Below, in pieces: positions 11,240 to 20,560 of a DNA stretch of 64,000 nt; positions within the stretch are counted from its first letter, which is position 1; every line of letters starts with the position of its first letter. The notes beneath the pieces are model-generated. The model ran no database searches. It was not told the DNA's origin and saw nothing but the letters and a program-made list of their open reading frames with translations. The stretch is from Quillaja saponaria. Lineage: Eukaryota > Streptophyta > Magnoliopsida > Fabales > Quillajaceae. A program made the translations under genes and the position numbers. The stretch spans positions 22,107,652 to 22,171,651 of the forward strand of contig CM055613.1 in the NCBI GenBank assembly GCA_029379385.1. The letters are read 5' to 3'.

Positions 11240-11640
11240 ATTGTTCTCTTTTTGATGCAATTTGTGGATCACTGGGATAATCACTGTAGCAAACTGTGGC
11301 AGATTACTGTTATAACGCGGAGCACTGTAATATTTTACTGCAGCAATTACTATTCAAAATAGTAAATATCAATTTTCTCTTTATAGAGAGTTGCATCTCT
11401 CATTCAACCAAGTTTTTCATTTCAGAATTCTAAGCCAAGTTTAGTCTGAGAGCTTCCCTAGGTATTCCTCCAGAGCTAGTCTTCACTTGTATTATTTCTA
11501 TCTTTAATTTTTGCATATCCCTCTCCCGGATCAGCATGCGGACTACCACCATTTCTCCTTCCTCTTTAATTTTTTAATTTTCCTTTCTTGGATTAGCGTG
11601 TAGACTACAACGATAACACCCTAATGCTCTGAAACCATAA
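11240..11640 (+). promoter_or_regulatory. Endogenous pararetrovirus intergenic promoter and leader (first copy)
   Basis: This non-coding block directly follows the viral ORF. A TATA element (CTCTTTATAGAGAG at about 11377-11390) is followed by a short pyrimidine-rich start region and a leader with repeated CCCGGATCAGCATG / TTGGATTAGCGTG units. Position and layout match a caulimovirid genomic promoter. The same block occurs at about 11980 and 12580 in the tandem copies and inverted at 4641-5057. Confidence 0.7.
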
Positions 11641-12813
11641 TTGTAATACCCTAATGCTATGATACAATAATTGTGACACCCTCTTTCCCTAATCCTTTAC
11701 TTAATCTACTTCAAAAGGTTAATAGAAAACTAGTTTCCAGTTTCTTTTCTAGAACTTTAGAAAATGGTTCTACTAACTATGTCCAATCCAATAAAGACAA
11801 CTATTATGGCATCAACTTAGAAGATGACTAAACAGTTGAATTGTTCTCTTTTTGATGCAATTTGTGGATCACTGGGATAATCACTGTAGCAAACTGTGGC
11901 AGATTACTGTTATAACGCAGATCACTGTAATATTTTACTGCAGCAATTACTATTCAAAACAGTAAATTTCAATTTTCTCTTTATAGAGAGTTGCATCTCT
12001 CATTCAACCAAGTTTTTCATTTCAGAATTCTAAGCCAAGTTTAGTCTGAGAGCTTCCCTAGGTATTCCTCCGGAGCTAGTCTTCACTTGTATTATTTCTA
12101 TCTTTAATTTTTGCATATCCCTCTCCCGGATCAGCATGCGGACTACCACCATTTCTCCTTCCTCTTTAATTTTTTAATTTTCCTTTCTTGGATTAGCGTG
12201 TAGACTACAACAATAACACCCTAATGCTCTGAAACCATAATTGTAATACCCTAATGCTATGATACAATAATTGTGACACCCTCTTTCCCTAATCCTTTAC
12301 TTAATCTACTTCAAAAGGTTAATAGAAAACTAGTTTCCAGTTTCTTTTCTAGAACTTTAGAAAATGGTTCTACTAACTATGTCCAATCCAATAAAGACAA
12401 CTATTATGGCATCAACTTAGAAGATGACTAAACAGTTGAATTGTTCTCTTTTTGATGCAATTTGTGGATCACTGGGATAATCACTGTAGCAAACTGTGGC
12501 AGATTACTGTTATAACGCAGATCACTGTAATATTTTACTGCAGCAATTACTATTCAAAACAGTAAATTTCAATTTTCTCTTTATAGAGAGTTGCATCTCT
12601 CATTCAACCAAGTTTTTCATTTCAGAATTCTAAGCCAAGTTTAGTCTGAGAGCTTCCCTAGGTATTCCTCCGGAGCTAGTCTTCACTTGTATTATTTCTA
12701 TCTTTAATTTTTGCATATCCCTCTCCCGGATCAGCATGCGGACTACCACCATTTCTCCTTCCTCTTTAATTTTTTAATTTTCCTTCCTTGGATTAGCGTG
12801 TAGACTACAACGA

Positions 12814-12873
12814 TAACACCCTAATGCTCTGAAACCATAATTGTAACACCCTAATGCTCTGATACAATAATTG
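12814..12873 (-). repeat. Duplicated 30 bp LTR-end plus primer-binding-site unit
   Basis: Two 30 bp direct copies (12814-12843 and 12844-12873) each read, on the minus strand, as an LTR end (GTGTTA or GTGTCA) followed by a spacer and a tRNA-Met primer-site-like sequence (TTGTATCAGAGC or TGGTTTCAGAGC). They sit exactly between LTR E and viral leader sequence and are repeated in each 600 bp unit. This is an unusual end for an LTR insertion and suggests slippage or template switching during reverse transcription or integration. Confidence 0.75.
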
Positions 12874-15212
12874 TGACACCCTATTTCCCTAATCCTTTAC
12901 TTAATCTACTAAATAAATTCTTAAGCCAATTTAATCAGTAATACTTTTGTTACTTGTATTTTCTAACATCTTTATTTTCTACATGATACTTGTATAATTT
13001 TTCTTAGACCTTCTTATTTCACTTTACACCATACGACCATGATTACTAATCTTGTGTTCCTCTTTCTAAATTTTATCTTTTCTTCCAATTAACTTTAAGT
13101 CCATGCTACTCTATTTATTAACCAAGATTTACCTAAGAAATGTAACTTGTGAACCATGGGTTATTATTTCTAAAGACACAATTTGCAAATTATTATTTAT
13201 ACAAGAGCTAATTTTAGTAATGCTAGGCTTCCTTCCAATATTAATAAAATTACTAAGTAAACTTGTTAAGAACACATTACAACTTTATACAAAAGCAACT
13301 CCATACTACATAATTACATTTTCACACAAGTACTTTTATGTTTTTCCAAACAAGGTCCACTTGCCATCTTTTCCCATTACATAGACCATGCTTTTCTCCA
13401 AGAAAAACAATACACATTCATGGTACTAATTAATCTTCACATCAAGATGAAGAAAAGTGAGTCGAACCTTAACAAGTATTCATACATAACGATGAAGGAT
13501 TCTTGATGGCAGTTTTAAAAATTTAGGAATATGCAATACAAATTAGCCTTTTTCTTCATTTACTCAAAGTTTCCTAAAAGGGATTCATCTTCCTCATTTT
13601 CCATTTCATATGCATGAAGGATGTAAGAGTAGCATGAAGAATATAAGAGTAACAAGGAGGTAGCTTTCAAAGCAAAAATAAAATAAAACAATTGAATGCA
13701 TAAATACTTGCCTAATACCCTTAATGTTTGTTTTCTTTCTTTATTTCCCTTTATTCCTTCTCTTCCCTTTTTCCTCTTAGTTTCTTCTCTTCTTTTCTCC
13801 TACGATTTTACCCTTTCTTTCCTCCTAGTTCACGTTTTGCCTTTTCTTTGATTTCTCACTATTTCTCTCACTTTCTTTGTTTCCTCACTTTTTCTTTCAC
13901 TTTCTCTCATTTTAGTGCACACTTACCTTGCCTATGCATTTCGGTCACCACCCCCTCCTATTTATAATGTGTGGCCAAGGTTTAGGATTTAGAAGAAAGT
14001 TTTGTTTTCTATTTTACCTTTTTAGTTCTCTAAAATTACAACCACCTACTTGTTATTCTCTAAATTAACATGTGTTCTTTCTTCCTAACACTTGTCTACC
14101 TCTTATTCCCTAGTTTAGATTCTTTAATTATTAGTAAGCCACCTAGTTACCTTAAATCTCTACACATGCCTTATTAATCATTCCATGTACACCTTGCTTC
14201 CTCAAATCTCTACACATATTCACCATAATCATTTCATGGACACCTTGTCACCTTAATTCCCTATACATGTTCTACTTAATCATTTCATGGACACCTTGTT
14301 TCCTTAATTCTCTACACATATCCTACTTAATTATTTCATAGACACCTAGTGTTTTCCTTACCTTCCACTTGTCTAGTAATCTTTCTATATTGATTATTAC
14401 TTGTCATTTTATGTCCTAACTTTCTTTCACATGCCCTTAGTTATTACAACTTTTTCACCATTTTCCTCCTTCTTACAACCAAGCCCTTTCATTAATTGCA
14501 AGTTTCCATACTTATTCTCCTTCTTACACCTAAGTCCCTTCATTAATTGTAAATTGTCACACTTAATTATTTCATGGACACCTAGTGTTTTCCTTGTCTT
14601 CCACTTGTCTAGCAATCTTTCTATATTAATTATTACTTGCCATTTTATGTCCTAACTTTCTTTCACATGCCCCTTAGTTATTACAACTTTTCCACCCTTT
14701 TCCTCCTTCTTACAACCAAGCCCTTTCATTAATTGCAAGTTTCCATACTTATTCTCCTTCTTACACCTAAGTCCTTTCATTAATTGCAAATTGCCACACT
14801 TATTCTCCTTACACCTAGCCCCTTCATTTATTACAAATTGCCACATTTAATTTTCTTCTTACACTTAATTCATCACATTTCCTTTTCTAGCAAGAAACCT
14901 ATATTTTCTCTTTTTTTTCTTCTTCTTCCAACGCCACATGTAACATTTTTCCATCTTTGTTCCAATGCCTATACTTGTCCATGTTTTTATACATATATAC
15001 ATGTATGTATACGTATATACGTACATGTATTTATACATATTTTTAAACATATATACTATTCTTATACTAATACATATTTTTATATGTATTTTATACGTAC
15101 ATGAACTATTCCTATACATGAAATAATATGTAATAAATTTTTATCTTATTTAACTCATAAGATAATTACTTATCTTATAATTAATTTAGGTATTAATTTT
15201 GGGGGTGTTACA
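12872..15212 (-). repeat. LTR E (2341 bp) of a gypsy-type element, in the viral leader
   Basis: The plus strand reads TGTGACACCC at the left end and GGGTGTTACA at the right end, the inverted termini of a TG...CA LTR. A tRNA-Met primer site on the minus strand adjoins the left end, so the LTR is minus-oriented. A promoter-like TATAAATAG lies on the minus strand at 13966-13958. No coding domain is attached; the internal region is missing apart from the short primer-site units. A ~236 bp tandem duplication lies within it. The open frames inside (13103-13384, 13728-13967, 14401-15119) are low-complexity and not credible genes. A clear target-site duplication was not found. Confidence 0.82.
14326..14800. 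repeat. ~236 bp tandem duplication inside LTR E
   Basis: The stretch beginning GACACCTAGTG at 14341 recurs at 14577, an offset of 236 bp, with scattered substitutions. Shorter repeats of a TTAATTGCAAATTG/CATACTTATTCTCC theme continue to about 14840. The block lies in the U3 part of the minus-oriented LTR, where repeated promoter or enhancer modules are common. Confidence 0.8.
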
Positions 15213-15352
15213 ACCACTACTTCTCCTCCCTTTCAATTTTTGTCTTTAATTTATGCATTGCATAGCATAATCCCCTTAGTAGTCCTGTTGCTCCCTACTT
15301 CACTACCTCCGTGATCTTTCTCCTCTCTTAAGGCCTCACAGGTCCTTTATTT

Positions 15353-15355
<3 letters not shown>
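15213..15355 (+). other. Remaining viral leader to the right of LTR E
   Basis: This ~140 bp corresponds, inverted, to 4641-4785 at the left end of the virus. It contains a TTATGCATTGCATAGCATAA stretch and continues the repeated CACTTCTCCTCCCTTTC theme of the leader. LTR E separates it from the rest of the leader at 12810. It ends at the TA microsatellite. Confidence 0.65.

Positions 15356-15400
<45 letters not shown>
15356..15400. repeat. TA dinucleotide microsatellite at the virus/flank junction
   Basis: About 22 uninterrupted TA units separate viral leader from the flank shared with element A's side. A shorter TA tract occupies the mirror position at about 4627-4637. Endogenous caulimovirids have been reported at TA-rich simple repeats in several plant genomes, so this is the likely integration junction. 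Confidence 0.85.
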
Positions 15401-15403
<3 letters not shown>

Positions 15404-15821
15404 CTATGTAATGATAAGCTGACTTAATAATCATTAAAATAATGCTAAGTGGGAGATTAGATAAAACTAGATAATTTAAAATAATCGATGGAAAGGCATT
15501 TTAGGGATTTCCATTTTATATCTCTCTTTAAGCCCTCATCGTCACCATATCTCACCATTCTTGAAAAATCTGCAAGTCTTAGCCGGGCGAGAGAGAGTTA
15601 GTGAGAGAAAAATAGAGTCTTGGATAGAGGCTTAAATCACGTCCAAATTTCAAGAGATCACCATATTTCATCGTGGATTCACTTAGGGAACACATTGCTT
15701 GGGTTATAAGTAAGCCCTAATTGAAGAAAAGAAATTCTACAAATAGGAGCCGAGAGAGAGAAGTGAAGGAATTCAATTGTCAAGTTGTAAGAAGTAGAAA
15801 ATTCCTTTTATAAAAGAGGTA
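15401..15821. repeat. Flank shared in inverted orientation with 4202-4640
   Basis: The sequence from TACCTATGTAATGATAAGC to the base before the LTR matches the left flank in inverted orientation, with small differences, right up to the LTR boundary (AGAGGTA here, AGATGCA there). It holds GAGAGAGAG runs and no convincing protein. It is absent upstream of the 3' LTR of element B, so it is not part of the LTR. Confidence 0.75.
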
Positions 15822-17375
15822 TGTTCCATGTATTTCCTTACTAATCCTTTTTGAATGAGTATGAAAACTACTTTTTTAATCTATACTACTCCTTCTAAAA
15901 ATTGCACATTTGATGAGGATGCATGGGCTTTGCCGTGACTTGAAGTGTTGAGAAATTGCATTGTTTTTGCCAAATTGTGGTTTTGATATAAGCTATGTGG
16001 GGGCCCAAGAAGTGTCGGCCCCAAAAAGTCCTGGCCCCAAGAAGTGCCTAACCCCTAGTTATGGATCCTTGTCTAGATAAGACTAATTGTTAAGTTACTT
16101 TGTATGCATGTTCTATTTGTTTTTAAGGATGAAGGTTACAAGAATGGTTAGCATTGAAATTCTGTTTGCATTTCCTTTTTCTGTTAACTGAGCATCAAGT
16201 AAACAATTTTGGAAATTCAAATAAATGGAATGTATTAAGATTTTTGTCTCATAGTTTGTAAAATTCTTGATGTTAAGATTGATAGCTTTATGGGTCATAC
16301 TTGGCAAACATGATTACACTTTGCTACTAATGTTTCTATGTTTGTTATGCGACATACTATGAAGATGTAAAATATATAGAAGAGTATTGGCAAGTGTGGA
16401 AGGGATACTATAATGATGAAGAATACCCTTTGTCCATGGTGTACCCGCTATGTTGGAACAAATGAAGCTAGAAAACGTTATTTTCTCTTAGTAAACAATT
16501 AGGAACATTGGATGTAATATGTTTTAAACTTGTAATGGAGGTGTTCCTTTATGTTTACTTAATGTTTAAGTAGTAGTTCTTACAATGTCAATATAAGTTG
16601 TAAACTTTTGGAGGTTTGCCTATATGTTAAAGTAAAGGCACCTTTTAGTATCTTGTACTCATGTAACTATTATCTAAATCATATGTAATGGAAGTAGAGA
16701 GGCCGAGCCTCCATGTTAGTCTAAATTTTCCTTTAATTTACTTATAATGTAAGAATTGTAATCTCGGTGTACTTGTTTAGTAAAAAAAGGAAATTTTTTT
16801 GTTATAAGGTAGACTTTGGGACTGAAAATGTTGATAGGTGGTAATTTAATACAATGGGAAAAGTCAATTTCACTTCTATAAGTTTAATTAGCAAGGTAGG
16901 ACTTATCAAGTTCACTTTTAATAATAATAATAAAGTGACTCTCACATATTACACTATCCAAGTGACCATATAAAAGAAATGAATGCACTCTTATCGTAAT
17001 TAGAAATACAACTCAAGTTAAGGGCATTGTATATATATATATATAAATATAAGAAAGTACTTGTGTAATAGTTTGAATAGAAGTGGGAGGACCTACTTTT
17101 ATAATAAGAAAATACTTAAGAAAGTATGTTGAATAATATAAAAATTAGTAACTAATAGTTAGAGTAAAATTTTCCATAGCCTAACATTATCATTATCAAA
17201 AAAGAAGAAAAATAAGGTTAATTATTCATTAAAGTATATAAATTCTATGATTTAACAAGGCTAAAATCTTTTACTAATCTTACAAAATGGAAAAAAATAA
17301 ATTTAATCTTATCTGTGAATCTTAATACTATACATATTTCAACTATATTGACCTCCTAGGATATAAGGTATTACA
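15822..17375 (+). repeat. 5' LTR of gypsy element B (1554 bp)
   Basis: It starts TGTTCCATG at 15822 and ends TTACA at 17375, five bases before an intact primer-binding site. A TA-rich tract with TATAAATA at about 17040 is a plausible core promoter; the duplicate LTRs have the same tract. It is homologous to the minus-strand LTR of element A and to the 3' LTR at 22777. The ORF at 16113-16307 on the minus strand is not conserved and is not a gene. Confidence 0.92.
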
Positions 17376-17379
17376 TTTA

Positions 17380-17391
17380 TGGTATCAGAGC
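17380..17391 (+). other. Primer-binding site of element B (initiator tRNA-Met)
   Basis: TGGTATCAGAGC is exactly complementary to the 3' end of plant initiator tRNA-Met. It primes minus-strand synthesis, defines the end of the 5' LTR, and sets the element's orientation. Confidence 0.95.
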
Positions 17392-17628
17392 AATGTCTAG
17401 GACATTGCTAGGTAGAGAGAGTCTTAGGAGTCCTTGCCAATACTCATCGTGTGTACTGTATCTGTTAAGTTATGATGTTACTTGCTCAATTATTTTGCTA
17501 CTAAATGTTAACTGTTAATTGTGAGTAAGTGATAAATTTTATGTACTAGATAGGTGATGTATAGTAAAGAGTCTTAAAATATTCTATAATGAGATAAATC
17601 TGAAGGTGTGTTATGTGTGCTTTCCAAG

Positions 17629-18600
17629 ATGGATCTTGAAATGAAATCTCAAAATGAGCTTTTGGAAGGTATACTCAATACACTAGAAGGTGTGTCAGGA
17701 GTAATAAGGGAACAAGTTGGAAATTGGAATGCTGCTGTGGAGTCTACATTGGCAAGCACTGCTATTGCCAATGCTGCAACATAAACTAATGTTGCATTAG
17801 GCATGGGAAAACCAAGGGGACCTAAACCTAGACTAAGAGAAGTTGGTGCACTCATGTATTATTTCAGAAGGGCAAACCCACCTAGTTTCTTGGGGAATTG
17901 TGATTATACTATAGCTGAGAGGTGGTTGAATCAATTGGAAAAGATCTTTAAGGTGATGGGCTGTGAAGAAGATGATAAACTTATCTTGGTAGTGTATATG
18001 TTGGAAGATTAGGTTGAGTATTAGTGGCAGAGTACAAAAAAGTTACTTATGGCAAGAGAGATTAATTTGACTTGGGATAACTTCAAAGAGACATTCCATA
18101 GGATTTATTTTCGTAACAGTGTGAAGCAAGATCTTGAGGCTGAATTTAATCAAGTCAAGTAGGGAATATATGTGTGGCTGAATATGAACATAGGTTTGAA
18201 GAACTATCTAAGTTCTCAACCTACTTGCAGACCCATTATGATGATAGGTGGAAAGCTAATAAGTTTCAAAAGGATTTGAATCGTAATGTGAGGGGGCAAG
18301 ATAGCTACACTAGAAATAGACAACTTTGCTCAACTAGTGGGAAAAAGTAAAATTACTAAGAGGATTTGTATGGTTAGGGAATTTGACAGGAACAGAAGTA
18401 ACAAAAAAGCAACTGGAGCTGGAAATGGGAAACAAAATCAGTGGTAGAATAAGGGTAAGCAAATAGGGGAACAGTCAAGGATGGAAGGACAGTGGTAGAT
18501 ATGGGAAATTCCATGGGGATCAGCCTTGTCAAATGGGTAGTAATAATTACTTTAAATGTGGGAAGATAGGACATATAGCTTGATTTTGTCTAAACCTAAA
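17629..18600 (+). pseudogene. Element B gag (capsid and zinc knuckle), decayed
   Basis: It begins with an ATG at 17629 giving a coiled-coil-like N-terminus (SQNELLEGILNTLEG). A stop follows after 51 codons (TAA at 17782-17784), and the frame reopens with GKPRGPKP. The capsid core has FLGNCDYTIAERWLNQLEKIFKVMGCEEDDKL in two adjoining parts (about 17890-17985). A stop at 18010 and frameshifts follow, through LTWDNFKETFHRIYF (about 18070-18115). The zinc knuckle near 18545-18590 reads YFKC-G-x3-H-x4-C with a stop inside it; the first Cys is Tyr, as in element A. Confidence 0.88.
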
Positions 18601-18689
18601 TGACCAGAGGATTCCAAGGAAGCTAATAGCACCAGGCAGAGTATTTTCCTTAATCTAGAAGGAGGCACCAGAAGATAGGAAAGTTATCT

Positions 18690-18971
18690 TGGAAGTGTCT
18701 ATTAGCTGGTCAGGAAGTGATTACTTTGTTTGATGCTGGAGCTTCACATTTTTTTATCTCTGTTGATTGTGCTAAGAGACTTGGATTAGAAATATGTAAT
18801 ATGCCTTGTAAACTGCTGGTTGAAACCCCAGCAGGTAAATCTCTATGTGTGAATGATTTATGCAAGATTGTGGAACTAGAAATGCAAAACAGGCTAAGCT
18901 ATCCTAATTTGGTTTGCTTGCCTATGGAAGACTTAGATTTAATACTAGGAATAGATTGGTTAGGAGAGTAG
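18690..18971 (+). pseudogene. Element B aspartic protease region
   Basis: The frame shows LFDAGASHFFIS, with the catalytic Asp at 18732-18734 in a DAGAS version of the usual D-T/S-G-A-S. It then shows CAKRLGLE, and the family's second half LPMEDLDLILGIDWLGE (about 18918-18968), the flap and C-terminal hydrophobic motif of retropepsins. Unlike the copy in element A, the catalytic Asp is kept. A stop (TAG) closes the frame right after GE. In an intact element this would be continuous with RT. Confidence 0.85.
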
Positions 18972-19019
18972 CAGGCAGTACTGGATTGTAAAAATAGAAG
19001 AATAATTTTTCCTCCAATT

Positions 19020-20070
19020 CTTAGTTGCACACCTAGACTAACATCTAATTCAATGCTTATTTTGGCCTTGCAAGCTAGGAAAATGGTTTGGCAAGGTTGT
19101 TCCATGTACTTAGCTGTATTAATTGAAACCAAGGAAGAGAAAAAGGAGTTAAAGCAAATTCCTATAGTCAGAGACTCTCTCAAGGTATTTGCAGATGATC
19201 AAGCTGGATTACCACCCAAAAGAGAAGTTGAATTCTCCATTGAAACTTTGCTAGTTACTACCCCAATATCCAAGGTTCCATATAGGATAGCACCTATGGA
19301 ACTTGCTAAACTTAAAAAGCTGTTGGAGAAACTACTTGATAAGGGTTACATAAGACCTAGCACTTTACCTGGGGGCATCAGTACTTTTTGTAAAGAAGAA
19401 GGATGGGACTTTTAGGCTTTGAATTGATTACAGGAAACTTAACAAAGTGACCATTAAGAACAAATATCCACTGCCTAGAATAGATGATTTGCTAGATCAA
19501 CTTCAAGGGGCTATTCTTTTTTTCTAAAATTGATTTAAGGTCAGGATATCACCAGTTGAGAGTAAAGTCTGAAGATATTCCTAAAACAGTTTTTAGGACA
19601 AGGTATGGCCATTTTGAATTTGTGGTAATGCCTTTTAGAGTAACTAATGCACCTGCAGTGTTTATGGACTTGATGCATAGGGTGTTCAGACTCTACCTTA
19701 ATCGGTCTGAGATAATATTCATAGATGATATTCTAATTTATTCTAAGAGTGTATAGGAACATGAAAACCATTTGAGGGCAGTGCTACAAACTTTAAAGAT
19801 AAGCAATTGTATGCCAAGCTAGGGAAATGTGATTTTCGGTTAGATGAAATAGTATTTTTGAGGCATATGATTAATGGTAAAGGTGTTGCAGCTAATCCGA
19901 GAAAGGTAGAAGTAGTTTTGAAGTAGGAAGTACCGACTAATATCACTAAAATTAGAAGTTTTCTAGGGTTGGCAGGCTAGTATAGAAGAGTTTAACTAGA
20001 AAGGGTTCTCACAAATTGCTATTCCACTAACTAGATTAACTAGAAAGGGAGTGAAGTGGGATTTGAATGA
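19020..20070 (+). pseudogene. Element B reverse transcriptase, frameshifted
   Basis: Linker with PIVRDSLKVFADD, then LLDKGYIRPSTLPGG (about 19328-19375). Next come a frameshift and stop, LCIDYRKLN-type sequence near 19420, [17 protein letters not shown] (about 19460), [20 protein letters not shown] (about 19590-19655), and catalytic FIDD at 19718-19729 followed by ILIYS. The thumb and connection follow (KCDFRLDEIVF, SFLGLAG near 19955). At least four stops or frameshifts separate these pieces. The enzyme would copy retrotransposon RNA into DNA; this copy cannot make a full protein. Confidence 0.9.
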
Positions 20071-20095
20071 AAGTTGTTGAAAGAGTTATGAGAAA

Positions 20096-20560
20096 TTGAA
20101 GAAAAGACCAACCACTGCACCTGTTTTGATTATACCAGATCCTAAAGAGAAATGCATAGTATACAATGATGCTTCTAAAAGGGGATTAGGTTGTGTGCTT
20201 ATGCAACAAGGAAAAATGGTAGCTTATGCTTCTAGACAGTTGAGGCCAAATGAAGAACATTACCTTACACATGATTTTCAACTTGCTATAGTTGTGTTTA
20301 AGGTATATACTGATCATAAAAGGCTAAAATACTTATTTGATAAAAAAGAATTAAACATTAGACAAAGGAGTTGGTTAGAATTCTTGAAGAACTTTAAATG
20401 TGAATCGAAGTATCATCCTGGAAAGGTCAATGTAGTGGTACATGCACTTAGCTGGAAGTCAGGTCATATGGCTAAGCTAATGATCCAAGAGTACAAGTTG
20501 TTAGAAGAATTTAGAGATTCAAGGTGTCAATCGTTTGAAATAAAGCTTGAAATAGCATAA
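20096..20560 (+). pseudogene. Element B RNase H domain with internal deletion
   Basis: An open frame of 154 codons covers the Ty3/gypsy RNase H-like domain: [14 protein letters not shown] (catalytic Asp in NDAS), [56 protein letters not shown] and a degraded HALSWK (normally ADALSR). The segment between IVVF and KVYTDHK is shorter than usual; about fifteen residues around the usual WRHYL motif are missing. After VVHALS the frame enters the integrase spacer and is then cut by the insertion at about 20560. Confidence 0.88.

Larger units (their letters stand above)
11109..12909 (+). repeat. Three tandem copies of a ~600 bp virus/LTR junction fragment
   Basis: Units start at about 11109, 11710 and 12310 (periods 601 and 600). 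Each contains the last ~120 bp of the viral ORF, the viral promoter, part of the leader, and the first ~35-40 bp of LTR E including its primer site. Copies 2 and 3 differ at only a few positions; copy 1 differs more (for example at the ORF stop and around the TATA region). Junctions occur at CTTCAAAAGG, where LTR and ORF sequence share only about 2 bases (CT). The duplication must therefore post-date the arrival of LTR E. Confidence 0.92.

Noticed and set aside
12856..12867. GCTCTGATAC as part of a tRNA gene
   Set aside because: It is the complement of an initiator tRNA-Met primer-binding site beside an LTR; no cloverleaf or TPsiC box is present.
11109..12909. Regularly spaced repeats as a possible CRISPR or satellite array
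   Set aside because: Only three copies of a 600 bp unit with no spacers; each unit is a virus/LTR junction.
13728..15119. Several Phe/Ser-rich or Tyr-rich ORFs on both strands
   Set aside because: They come from CT-rich and TA-rich low-complexity LTR sequence, and opposite-strand frames mirror each other.
15801..15830. AGAG/GTATGTT as a splice donor of a host gene at both 15821 and 22776
   Set aside because: The point is the LTR start (TG) preceded in the second case by a polypurine tract; the similarity to a donor site is coincidental.
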